This document shows, piece by piece, positions 33,035-45,900 of a DNA stretch of 64,000 nt (position 1 is its first letter; every line of letters begins with the position of its first letter). Origin of the DNA: Coturnix japonica. Lineage: Eukaryota > Chordata > Aves > Galliformes > Phasianidae. The notes beneath the pieces were generated by a model. That model was given only the letters and a program-made list of their open reading frames with translations, did no database searches and was not told the origin of the DNA. The position numbers were made by a program, and so were the translations under genes. Location: positions 928,460 to 992,459 of the forward strand of contig NC_029543.1 in NCBI RefSeq assembly GCF_001577835.2, written 5' to 3'.

Positions 33035-36000
33035 TTTACTTTTCCATCTGACTTTATTTCACTTTTTTTTTCTAGAAAATTCCTCCGTAGGTTCCACAAA
33101 TTTAACAAAAAAACAAAACAAAACAAAAAAAAAAAGGGTTTAAAATTCAGGACCGACAATCCTGCAGTGTAGTACAAACACGAGTATTTCTTTCCAAGTC
33201 AGTTGTGGGCCAGCTGAACTCCTTTACAGCTGAGAGCACAATTCATTTCCCAACACCGCTCTGAGGATCCTCACGTGTGAAGGTATTTAATACCTCGGCT
33301 CTGAAATGAGTCAGAATCACCCAGCTCAAGTACTTACATTTCTTTCTTTAGGAGTGCAAACTCTTCGGTTTTTGATGGCTATTTTGTGCCCCCAATGACA
33401 GCAACACCGAGCGGGTCTCATCGTTCAGCAGTAGCACTCGTACGGTGTGGGATGGCTGCAGCATTGAGGTGAACTGGGATGGGACAGCGGAGCTCCAACT
33501 GTGCTCCAATGCATTGGAGAGTGATGTGGGTCTCTGCTTGCAGAGGGACAGGATGGAGTTTGAACCTCTCACAACCATCGAGATCAGCCAAACTGTGCCT
33601 GGGTTGTTGCATCCATTTCTCTGCTAGTTCTGATGCTGCCACCTCACACAGCACAGTGAGGGCTGGTGGCAAAGCCTCAGTGCTTCCACGCATTCAGCCA
33701 GCCTTACTGCCTCTTGTTCTTATTCTTTCTTAATAGTAAATGTCAGTAACCGAAGCCTCAAGGCTTAACACATACCAGACCAAGACAACAGGAAAATACT
33801 CCCGGCCCCTCTTTTGCCCCTTAATAGGAAGGCCAAGGACAAAGGAAAAGCTGTCCTGATCTTAACCTCACCACCATTCAATTCAAAGCAACTCTGAAAG
33901 CCTTCAGACTGACCAGCACTTATCTGTGCCTTCATGATGGAGGTGAAGGACACCAAAGTAACCGAGTTCTGTCCACTTTCCATGGAGAAACCGTTATGGC
34001 TAGAAGTCAATCTTGGATATATATATATATAAATTTTCCTTTTTTAAACAATGCAAATGCTACTACACATCCTCGAAGACCTGAAGCAATGCTGAGATCA
34101 GCACCGCCACCTCCTTCCTATTGAACAATAATCCATCCATGCTCTCAAGAGTGACACAAGAACAAACACGTTATCCACAAATACCTGTACACGGCATGTC
34201 CAGAACAGCATCCAGCCAGCCTAGAGAGGATCCACACAGGGAACTCGTCCATATGCAACTAGGAGGGGACACAAGATGAGGCCCGAATTCGACCATCCTT
34301 TGTTTGCAGAGTTCCTCCTGTGGTCCCCGACGCTACCACATACCCCAAGAAACACCAACTCTGTAGAACAACTCTAAGTACTTGCAAGAAACCTTTTAGT
34401 AACAAATCAGCATGTGCACACAATGGAGGAGAATCTATTGCTGGGGGGGGGGGGGACAAATCCTATTTCGGGTTTTTCAAGGAGATTATAAAGAGTCTTA
34501 AAAAAATCCATGTGTAAAATACTTCTTATAAAAACCGAACAAAATTCCCATCGATGCTCATCGGACTTCAAGGGTAAAAGTCGGTTCCAGGGCAGGACGA
34601 TCCCCGTGTGCTTCCAACCAGGATCAGGATTCAGCACTGCAGCGCTCAGCCTTGTGGGCAGCAGCGTGATGACGGATCTGTGTGTGCTGGGGGCAGGACG
34701 GCGACTCAGATACTGACAGTGCCAAGGAGAAAAACGCTGCCAGGACGGACAGCAACAGCTGCAGGAGGAGGAGGAGGAGACCCTTGGGAGACCATCACCA
34801 GCTTCAGTGTGCGCTGCCCATCACCACCGCTCTGCTGCTTTGGGGATGGCGGCGTCACAACCTGCACCAGGGTGAAGTGCTGCTGGGGCGGCTTCCTCTG
34901 TGCCACAGCCCCACCCAGACCCAGCACACACAAAGCAAATCCATGGATGTTCATCATGGGCCACATCCTCCATCGCTGCACATCCCTCTTCACGCCGTGC
35001 TCCACCTTCTCACCGTGCACACAGGGTTTCCATCCAGGCATCGTCCATCAGGAAAGAAACCAGCTGAGATCACTGCTGTGATGGGGCACGCACCTGGCAT
35101 GAGCTTGATTATTTTCCTTTTTTTATATATATATGTATATACACACGCACGAGACACATGAAAAGGTGGTACAAAGACAAAATTAAATGGGAATCAGGTC
35201 AACATGACCCAACTCAAACAAGCTTATCATCATATTGCCACTTCAGTTGATTAGTTGCAACATTTCCATGATAAAGAAAGGGGGAACCCAAAACAAGGGA
35301 CTGGCAATTTCATCACATAGAAGGGACAGCAAACCCTGTGGCTGCTCCCCTCCCTGCAGCCCCCACCCGGCGTTTGGCAAAAGCTTATTTGGGTAAAAAA
35401 ACAGTAATTCTTCCCCTCCCAAAATACTGAATGTAGGGAACCGGAGTGTCAGAGCTTTAAGAGCTGCAGGGCTTTCTTTCCCCATGCCCACACAGCATAT
35501 AGACGACACCCGGAGGTCTAGTTTAACTAGAAATACACAAGTGGTGCTGGGTTAGTGTTTACTGCCATTGTTTGCACGGGTGTGAGGGGGAGGAGGGAGG
35601 AGGAAAAGAGCCTGATCTCACCTGGTGTTACATCAGTGTTTGCCAGGTGTGTCCCAAGATCAAAATCCTCCCTTGTTTTGGTTTTCCCAAAGTACAGCCA
35701 CTACTATAGGGGCCACTGTAGGAGATTCCTCTTTGAGAACATAGAACAAAACCAATCACGTCTTTTGGCAAAGTTATTCAACACTGACCAATGAAATAAG
35801 ACAACAAGGTGAGTCCCTTCCAGAGCACAAAAACGCTTTGAAGGTTGCTGTCCAACTTTCATACACTAAAAATTGTCCACGAGAGGCATCGGAACAAACA
35901 GGTCAATCTTATTAAGCGCCCTTCCCCTGCCATAGCCATTAAAAAAAACAGAGAAACACACCCTTAAAATCATAAGACCCAACTAGGCCCTTCTTATACA

Positions 36001-36788
36001 TACAGTACATACATATATATAATATATATATAAAATATACAGCTTAACAGTTTTGTAGTCCTATTACAGTTAAAGCAGACTGAAAAGGAGTGAGACTTTT
36101 GTTTAGGAGCTCGGATCAGCAAACAAAAGACGTCTCAAAACCCCAAGGGGACACAGCAGGTTGGAAGGGGCTCTATCAGGGAGCACAGCCCGTCCCTGCA
36201 GGCAGCCGGAACCAATGGCAGCCAAACGAACCCAACTGCGACTGAACTCAGAGTGAGCAGAACCAGAACCCGACTGCTTTCCTCTATGATGGACCGACGA
36301 GACCCCGGGAAGCTCCTCTGTCAGCAGCAGCCCCTCATTGAGCTTTGTAAGAGCCAACATGGCACAAATGCTTCTTCACAGAGCTGAAGGGAACCGGACT
36401 CTGCAGGCTGGTCCCAAAGACTTGGTGAGGAAAACACGGCCTGTGTTTCTTCAGGTCTCGGAGGTGCCTGGAAACGTTCCTCAAATAGAGTTTCTTGGAT
36501 TCAAACTGAAGGGCCGCGCTGCAGTTGGACGCAGCCGTTCTTTTGCTCTGCTCAGGACCTGCGCCCACGCGGGCTTGGGAAGCGAGGGAGGACAGACTCA
36601 GCAATATGGTGCTTGTTTGAAGCCTACAAGAAAGTGCAGCTGGCTGTGCATTCATAGAGCATGGCTGTTCTCTAAGGCAGTGCTTCGGGTGAATTGAGAG
36701 AATAAGAAGGCCTAGTTCCATGGGTTCGTTTCCTGGTACCAATAAAGGGGATTTCTGGTTTCAAAGCAACCTGCTTCCAAGGCCGAGG
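33035..36788 (-). other. MLLT1: MLLT1 3' UTR
   Basis: No splice-bounded or conserved coding sequence is present between the MLLT1 stop codon and the polyadenylation signal. The stretch includes TA-rich microsatellites near 34,018, 35,125 and 36,005, and a G-run of 13 on the plus strand at about 34,442-34,454, which would be a C-run in the mRNA. The assignment as one continuous 3' UTR is inferred from the position of the last AATAAA. Confidence 0.6.
33053..33058 (-). terminator. MLLT1: MLLT1 polyadenylation signal
   Basis: TTTATT on the plus strand reads AATAAA in the sense of MLLT1. It is the most plausible 3' end for the gene, with cleavage near 33,035, and gives a 3' UTR of about 3.75 kb, in the range of the long mammalian MLLT1 3' UTR. 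Other ends closer to the stop codon are possible. Confidence 0.6.
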
Positions 36789-36917
36789 TCATGTTGCTAC
36801 TGCTTCCAGGTAGCTCTGCAGCTTACGAACAGTTGTTTCATCCAGGGAGAAGAGGTCAAAGTCAAAGGTTGTGTTGGTAACGTTAAAATGCCCCGTTTCC
36901 TCAATGAGGTTTACAAT
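36789..36917 (-). CDS. MLLT1: MLLT1 exon 12 (AHD, stop)
   Basis: It encodes residues 513-554 ([20 protein letters not shown], then [20 protein letters not shown], ending AT) and the TGA at 36,791-36,789. This is the partner-binding β-strand and helices of the AHD, almost invariant with human. Confidence 0.98.
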   Translation of the reverse strand: MVNLIEETGHFNVTNTTFDFDLFSLDETTVRKLQSYLEAVAT

Positions 36918-39900
36918 CTGCAAAGAACAGGAGATGAGCAACGACATAGACAGAGCCCATAAGGCACATACAAAGCAACCCAGCTGTCCCTTTAGAAAAG
37001 CCTCACAGCCACTTGCTTCTCACAAGCATCTCCCAGTAAAGCAAAGCAGCTCCTCCTGCATTGATTCAGGTTGGGAAGCGATCTGAGCACGTTTCCTTTG
37101 CCATCAGACAGCCCAGCTTAGGGACAGCTGTCAGAACCACAGGGAGATGCACAACACACAATTCTGTGGTTTGTTTCCAACAAAAGCAATGCATGCACAT
37201 CTGATACGTGGTCTATAGATCTGCATTTAAAGTGAACCAGACCATCTCAGGCAGTGAAATGCATCACAGGGGTCTGCCTGAGACCCTCGGATACAGAGTT
37301 TACCAGTGTAAAGCACCTTGCCAGGAAGCTGACAAATGATCTCTACCTGCTGCAGCACATTGCGCTCTCGTAGTGCCATGAGTCGCCTGTGGAGCTCCAC
37401 TAATTCATCAGTGTAGGCCTGTAAAGGAGCATGAACAGAAACAGTGACACACGTGGCCTGTTGGTGCGACTGCCAAAGGGATCGGAGCAAATTGAGGCTC
37501 TTTCAGACACGTTCCTATCCCCAGTTTTACCTACATTTTGTGCTGCCTCTTCTTTTATCAGGTGCTGGGAGGCCACAGACCTCATACCAATACAAATGTC
37601 TTAATTTCCAAAGCAGCCTCAGATCACACTTAAACCCACAGTAAATGTTTATCCTGTGATCTATTCTGCTGGAAGCGTGTTAAAAAGGGGAAGAGTTACA
37701 GACTGATGAGTTTAAGGATCTCCATGATTAGACTAAGGAAAATTATTACAGCTCCTGCTTGATCTATGGGGAAAAATTCCTGGACGACTCCAGATTGGAG
37801 TATTGAATCGGTGCTCACCACTGCAGCAGCAGCCACACCAGTGGTGAATAAAGCCATTTTAACATCTGGCACATGGAGAAGACACAGGGGCGTCCCTGTC
37901 TGACACACACAGTTTCTGTAGCGTCCCTCTCCCACGTCCCTCCTTTCAACATCTGTTTATTGTTACACCCAATGCTGTTAACCTGCCAGCATCGAGCAAT
38001 CGGAACCAGCTGAGCTGCCTCCAGTAGTTTTGTACACAGCAGGACCACGATAAGCAAATCCTCACACACACCTTGTCGTAGGTTCCCTTCTTCAGGATCT
38101 TCTCAGGTTTGTTACAAGACTCCGGGCTTTTTCTTCCAGATGCCTGAGAGCAACAGGGCCAGACATGAATTCAAAGTGATGCTTTAACAACCTGCATGCC
38201 CAGCACTTAAATTATCTCGGTGAAATAGAGGAGCATTGGTGCTACCCAGAGCTCACACCATGGCCTGAACACAGAGCAGGAAGCAGCGCTGTGTGGGCAT
38301 GCAGCTGCCATACCTTATTATTGGCTGGGGGCAGCTTCTGAGCAGAGGGAGGCTCTCGACTCGGCAGGCAGGAGTCTGCGCTGTTGTCACTGTCGCTGTC
38401 ACTAAGGCTCAGTCTGAAAAACAAGTAGCACAGAATTAGCATCAACAGGCAATGGGAAGCTGCAGTAAATCCATGAGATCTGGGTGACAGCAAAGGGAAA
38501 CGAATGGTGCCCACTGATTCTGTTCCCCATCACTGAACACTGCCCAGATGAACAGTAAAACATACATCGTCTATTTAGTGTTTCTGGTACAACCTCTGAG
38601 ATCTCTTTAACCCTGTGCTTCTCCTGCCCTACAGCTGCATCCTCCTTTGGATGAGCTTGTGAACCCGCTGCCCATCCCCTCAATGGTATAAAAATCATCC
38701 CTTAAAAAAGACCTAAGACTCCAGGTTTTGGCTACAGCGGCGCTTCCTGAGGGCAGGACAAAATGCAACTATTTGCATTGACTAAAGCAGGAAGCAGCTG
38801 TCAACCAAATCCCGTGGGAGCCAAGTCACCAACTGCCAACGTGCACCATCGGTGGAGATGAAGACCTCTCGGTTCTGAAGCAGCAGCACTGACAGCACCC
38901 ACAACACTGCTCTAATCTCTGCAGATCAAAGCTGTCAGGCGCACGGCGCAGATCTGAGGCTGGCAATTAGGTGACTATTTTGAGGAGCTCAGTCACTCAC
39001 ACCTGCAGGCTCCACGCAGCAGCTTCCTATTTGAGCTCCACTCATCTCTCCTTACCCACTTCTGTTCTCACCCCGCTGCTTCCATCGGCACATCTGCTCA
39101 GTTTGCCTCTTTCTCTGTCCCCCTCCCATCACACAGAACCCCCTTCGCTTTGATTCCTCCAACCAGAGGAAAAAGGGACAGCCAGACGTCCATCATGATT
39201 CGGTACCACCTGGAATCCCGGCTGACGGGGTTTGCTTTGACTGCTGCCTCTTCCCCCGAGGAGCTGTCATCATCGTCTGACTCCTCTGACTGCAGATCCT
39301 CCACCATGGAGCGCAGAGGTCCTGTGAGCAGAGGGGAGAGAGAACTTCAGGAGACACAGAGCAGAACTGCAGCCCAACTCTGACCCAGATCGCATTCGTT
39401 ATCATTAACACCCAGCAAGGTTTCACTGGTGCTCTAATTTTGCAGCACCCACTGAGGCAGAAAACAAAGTCAGGGGGGGAAGGGCCCAATCGTGATGGTA
39501 AATAAATGCCAAAACAGGAAATATACTTGATCACAGTTACACTACGACCCTACTGCCTCCTGCTGAAGCATCACAGCTTTAACGCACACGTGAAACCACG
39601 TTTGCTGGGGGAAATGGGGCTATTTTTCAAGGGCCTTTCAGCTTTAAGCGAGGGAGGCTGGAATAGACTTCAGTTCTGGCAACACACCTTGACTGTGGTT
39701 CTGAGACGGCTCAAAGTCGGAGTCGGAGCTGGAGTCGGAGCTGGAGCTGGAGTTGGAAGGGCTGGACTGGACAGACTTAACCCCCCATAAAAGGAAAAAA
39801 AGAAAGAGAATCTTAATCCTTCTGATCTGGGGAACCGCAGAGCACAAAGCACAGCATCATACATCACCGACACACAACCACAGGGCACACACACAATGTG

Positions 39901-42900
39901 AGGTGCACAATATCACTCATGGCACCAACAGCTCCCAGCAATTCACACTTGAGTGTGAATGAAGAGCTCAAAGCAGCACCAATACTGACAGCACCCACAG
40001 AGGTTTAATGCTACACCGAGTTTCTAAAGGCGATTCCAGGAGCTGCAGAGCGTTGTGGTGCTTCAGCATCAGGGCCACGAGGTGGCAGTGGAGGCAAAGA
40101 ACTATTTCCTCCCCAGCAGCGGTGACTGCAGCAGTAACCGGAGGGTTTTGTCTCACTGCAATCCAGGATAAGGATTCCTGACTTCCTGAGCCACTGCACT
40201 GGGGTGGGTTTTTATTGGAGTAATTCCCTGGAAATGGAACGTTTCCATTTCGTTTTGCCATTCTTGGGAATCCACCTATTACTTCTGCTACCAAATCCTG
40301 ATGGCAGAGATAACCCTCACATCCCTTTGTCACAGAACACCTTAATGCTCTCAGTGATACATCAGCAGCTTCAGGCACTAAGTCCAAGCAGCAGCAGGAT
40401 TTCCATCTCAGCACTGCCCTTCCCTGTAGTTTCTCACCCAAAGATTCATTTGCTCAGCTCTATGAAAGGAAAAGGAGTTGATGGGGGTCATAAAAATGGG
40501 TATCACTCTTATCAACCATCCGGCTGCAAAGCAGAACGATTTAATGCCAGGATCTGACACAACAGAACCCTATTGCCTCCCCTCCTGCTAACCCAGCAGG
40601 TGCCCCCCTGCAATGACCCACTATTACTGAGCAGCCCCTTCCTCCTGCTTTACCCCCCCCTGTGCTGCTGCAGCCATGTGAGGCACCCGGCCCAACACGC
40701 TCAGCACGGCAGGACGAAGCACAGGCCAACAAAGGGAAGAAGCAATTCTGCTCCCACGTCTCAGCCTCTCCCTTTTGTCAGCACCAGCACTGAGGCAGCC
40801 AAGCACGAGGCCACATCAGGGAACTGGGCTTTGATGGGGGGGGAAAAAAAAAATCAAATACACAGAAAGGCACAAGCAACTTTCAGCAGGGCTGCAATGG
40901 GAGGAGGAGCTCCTCCAGCCCTCTGCAGTCACACGAGCTCTCATGCCAGCAGCTCAAATGAGAGCAAGGCTGTTCCTTTCAGCAGCAGCCTGTGAGGATG
41001 TCAGCTCAGAGCAGCGAGGAGCTGCAGCCCAAAGCACGTTGCACAATGTGTTGGCTTCAGCAGCAAAGCTGATTTAAGAGTTTCCGGGCCCCGGTCCACC
41101 TCCAGCTGCTCATTCGCTTTAGTGATGTGGCTTACCACACAGATCCACAAACAGCTGTACCAGCACAAACCACAGAGCAGCAAACTGCAGCACTGGGAGC
41201 AAAAAAGAGCCCCCCAGGATGGAAAAAGAACTCCAGCAGCTTTCTCTGCTGCTGATGCCAACGCATTACGCAGTTCCATCCCATGCTTCACGTTCCACAT
41301 AAACCCAACTTGGTCCGACTGGCAGCTGCCACACTTTGCCATCCAACTCCCTGAGCTCTGCAAAGCATCCAACAGACAGCAGAGCTGGTGCAGGGGAGGA
41401 CAGATGCATGTGAAACATAGTGGGCACAGGGCAGGGCAGCAGCAGACATCGTGGAACCACAAACACGGGCTGTGGTTTCACAGAGCAGCTCTAACAGCAC
41501 TACGAGCTCACAGCTGTGGGGTGAACCCCAAGGGATGACACCTAGGAAATAAGCAAATAGAAAACTTCCAGGGCTCGGAGGTCAGCAGAGAACTGAATCT
41601 TGCAGAGAGGGCCACGTACCCTGTGCACACCTTAACACACACTGAGATGAACCCATGTATCCCATTAGAAGACATACAGCTTCTTCATAGTAAATACAAA
41701 GCATAAAGAGAAGCAGCCCATCAGGACCTGGTTTTTTCCCCTCCTATTTTTTGCCTTCTTTGGGAAAACAGTTTTCTGAAGGCAGAGGGTGAGGAATGTT
41801 CTTCGTTGTAAAGAGGAAAAAAATATTTAGACAGCTTGTTAAAATAGTAGTAGAATAACATGATTTGGTTTGTCTTACAACACAAGTTATTTAGATTTAA
41901 CGGCACGTGGTTGTAATCTGAGCTTCAGCCAATGATGCTGCTTACAGGCTACAGCACAAATAGATTTCTTTACATATATATGTATTATTTTTTACGCTGT
42001 TTCTGGAAAGAAAAAAGCAGAAGTGAAATGATCCGCTCCATTGATGGATTCAGATCAGATTGAAAAGCATTACGATATCATAAGGGCCCAGTCTGTACTC
42101 ACCTCCGATTTGAAAGAATTCTCATCCTCTGAATTTGACTCCTCCATTTCCACGGGCTTTTTCATCTCCTTGGCCTCACTTTCAGATTTTACCTTCTCCA
42201 CTTTGGCGTTCATCTTCTCCTTGGTTTGTTTCTTCTCCGGATACGAGGAAGATGAGGTTCTGGGGGATGTCCCCAGGATATTCTTCACCCCTTTGGAGCT
42301 GCTCTTTTTCTGCTTTTTGGCACTGGGCTTTGGTGACTCCACGTTGGACGGCCTCTTGCTGGAAGACTTCAGCTCCGGCTGCGGCCCACCCTTTGGAGAG
42401 GTGTTCTCCAGTTTGGTCTCCTTCACGGCCAGTTTTGGTTCCTTGAAAGCAGCTTTCGGAGGCACCTTCTCCTCCTTAGGCAGTTTGTTCTCTGTTGGTT
42501 TTCTGGAGGAGTCCTTCAAAGGTTTGTTTTGTTCTCTTTCAAGATCTTTGGAGGAGTTTTTGCTCTCAGAGTCTTTCCTTGGCCTCTCTCTGTGCTCCTT
42601 GGTTACTTTGTGTGGCTTGGATGCCTTGCTGCTTTCCTTGTTGGCGTCCTAAGATTTAGCAACAGAAATAAGCAAAAGCTTGGTATGAAATTGGTTTTTT
42701 ATTCTGTGTAGAATTTCATTCTCATGTATCACATTAAAGCATTTGTTTCATGTAGACAGACAGCAGCTGATAGCAAACGTACTCATAAACATCTGAAGCA
42801 GACATTCAGGCTGCCCTCAAGTTTTGGGGCAGAAAATGACAGCAGACAAACATCTGCCTCATCTCCCTGCCCCTTCCCCTTTTTCTCCCTCCTCCCTTTC

Positions 42901-45900
42901 CCATAGTGTGGATCCAGGGGTTTCCCTCCACCCCATCAGTTATGGAACTCTAAACAACCAGAAACATTCAGTACTACTCAATCTGTTACTGCACTTCAGC
43001 AGGAAGATGCAGCTCACCAAGACCTCCCTGTCCTGGGTACTGAATTATGTATTTTGTTGGGTTTTTTTTCCCCTAAATTTCTCTTTAGATAAACCCTACC
43101 AAATCATAAAAAGGCTTCCTTAAATTCAGAGGGCAAATAAAGGACTGATGCAGCTGACGTTTGTAAGTTCCAGTCCATTAACTGGCTTGAAAACGAGTGA
43201 CACATTTACGTAGAGATTTCCAAAGCTGTCTGCACTGCATTGCTCTGGTATTAAATAATATTAAGAAGTTCTGAACTCTTTGATGGATGTTCTTCTTTCA
43301 GGCTGACACAGGGTGACAACCTCTGTCACCGATGACTCCGTCTCCTTTTATTATTGGGAAAACAGCATCACACCAGGAACTATGGAGGAAATCACCCCTG
43401 TGACAGGGAAACCGGGACGAGCTCTTAGTAGGAAAAAGCTGCAGTGAAATGAGAACAGTATAAATCACCGCAGGACTGAACTACAGAGCACAAGGGAAAA
43501 GTTTTCAGAGCCAGATCTAGCTGGAAACAGCTGCTGAACAAACCCTTGTGAGCTCCTTGTGAAAGGCTTCTACATTTCAAGGCAACAAAAGCAGGTTCCA
43601 CTGACCTTTGATCCATGTGATGGTTTGGTCTTCTTGGGATCAGAGAAGGCTGAGAGTGGTATTGTGGGTAACATGGGATAATCGGGACTCGGCCTTGAAA
43701 CAGTTTCTGCTCCCTCTGGCATTACCATCACCTGGAAGTAAAGAAGAGGAAAAACAGGGATGAGTGAAGTTGAGGAGGCTGTTAACACATGGTGACACCA
43801 AGTCACTGGCCCGGTTAAGTTAACCTGGAAGGAAGGAGCAAGTCTTCCCCCCTCCCTCCCACATCCATTTTTCTCCTAAGTTCCAGCATTTTCCATTAAT
43901 TTTGTATTAGTTAAGTCACAAGCAGCCAAACCCAGCTTTAGAGGACATTCACTGAGCAAGAAATGCTATCTATTAAGCTTTCCCGTGGCCAAGATGAGTA
44001 TGAACACACTGGAAGCCTCTATATGGAGCCCTTCTATATAGATGCATCTCATGACACTGCAAGGTCACAGATAACCCTGGCTGCCCAACAGACAGCACAC
44101 AGCATCCACAGATCACCACTTCCAGTGGGGGTCTCATCGTTTTGATGTCAACATCCAGGTTTTAATTGAAAATAAAGCACCACTCATCACACAAGCAACG
44201 GTTTAATTCTGCTCCTAGCGCTGCACTCGCATCACCAGCAGGGAAAGCTGGCAGGGTTCTTTCAATGAATGCAGACAGCTGCAGCTTACGGGGCTGCACG
44301 CAAAGAGAAAACCTCAGAACAAAACTAAATCCCCACACATTTTCACAGCACCTCTTCAGCTCTCTGATCCCTCTGGCAGGCACTTACCCCTCCAGCCTTA
44401 ATAAGTTTGCGTCTGAATTCCTTGGTGGGGTTGTTGAAAGTCAGTTTCTCACAACGCAGGTGGTTCACTGGTGGATTTCCCTCCAAGTTTAAAAACAGGT
44501 CGTACGTGAAACAAACCTTCTTCGGCTCCTCCTAAAAACAAGACAGGCTTTGGGAAAAAGGAAGACGTTTGGCAAGCACCCTGACTCAGAGGATGCAGAC
44601 AGTCAGTCACTCCAGAGAATCCCAAATAAACCACCAAATAAGTGCTGCATTCATCGTTTTTCATCATGAGATCAGAGTGCTTTCCAAGGCTGGAAAATAA
44701 ACAGCTTGTACCTCCAACCTGAGTTAGCAGACCTTGCACCACCAGACGCTCAGGCGCTGCTTCTGCTGCAAAGGAAACACACGGGGAAGGGACAGCAGCT
44801 GCAACGTGAAGTTTGAAGGCATTCTAGGAAAGCAACCTCACAACTTTTATCTGCTGCTTTTAACCAGATGCTCTGGGAAGCAACTGAACTACAGCTATCG
44901 ATATTATAAAACCCCATAACCCTTCATTTATTTAGAGAGAACTTCTGAACTTGGAAATCCCTTCATTCCCATTCCCCCAATGGCTGATATTTTGTGCTGT
45001 TTCTGCCCTATAAAAGATGGCTGGGCTGTTTCCTGGCCTCTCCCTGTGTTCTGCAGTTCGAGATGAAAACTCCACGGTGGCAAAAATCGACTCTCCTGTT
45101 ACAGCACATTCAGTATTTACATGAATGCATCCCATATGCCCCATTCAATGCGCAACATCAAGCAGCTGCACAGCAGTCTTTTCCACAATTCATATCCAGC
45201 AGCTTGATTTCCTGGTGTAGCTGCATTGTTGTATGGGAACAGATGCCGCAGGCTTCCAGCCCGAGCCATTAGATTTACTGAAAATAGGTTGAAGCAACAA
45301 ACAGCTTCAGACCACACTGATTCCTGCTGCGGGATGCCGGCATCGCTAAATAAGCCATTGCTCGTACAAACTTATTCTCCTCATAATGAAAAGTGCTGTT
45401 ACCACACCTGGTTTACATCAAAGTCAGCACTGGAAGCCCACCTGGGAGCTCAGGTCCCCCCCAGACAGGGGAAGGCAGACATCTAAGCAGCCACACGCAA
45501 TAAAAAAGCCTCAAATTAACAAATAAGAGCGTGCTACCGACACGAGGGTCTGCAGAACATCTCCTGGGTAAGTGCTGAGGAACCCAGTCCTACCTGAAAG
45601 CATTCGATGCCTGTTACAACACAGGAATGGGAAGAAAACCCCCCTCGTCATTTTCTTCTTTGCTACAAAAACTGTCCTCATTAACCAAACCATTAGCGAG
45701 CTCGGCATGTGTGTGCTCATGTTGGAGTTAAAACAGCAGCTGGAGAGGGTCCCTCAAAGTCTAATAAACTTAAATGAAGGATGAACAGTAATCCAAATGC
45801 AGCCTAGGAATTGTTTCTAAAACGCTTTCCCCAGTTTACAACACGGAATCAATTGATCTCGGATGCATTAGCAAAAGCAGGCTTCGGTCAAAGGCCCTTA

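Noticed and set aside
42041-42652. Plus-strand open frame of 203 residues
   Set aside because: It is exactly antisense to MLLT1 exon 6, whose Lys/Ser/Glu codons leave few stops on the opposite strand.
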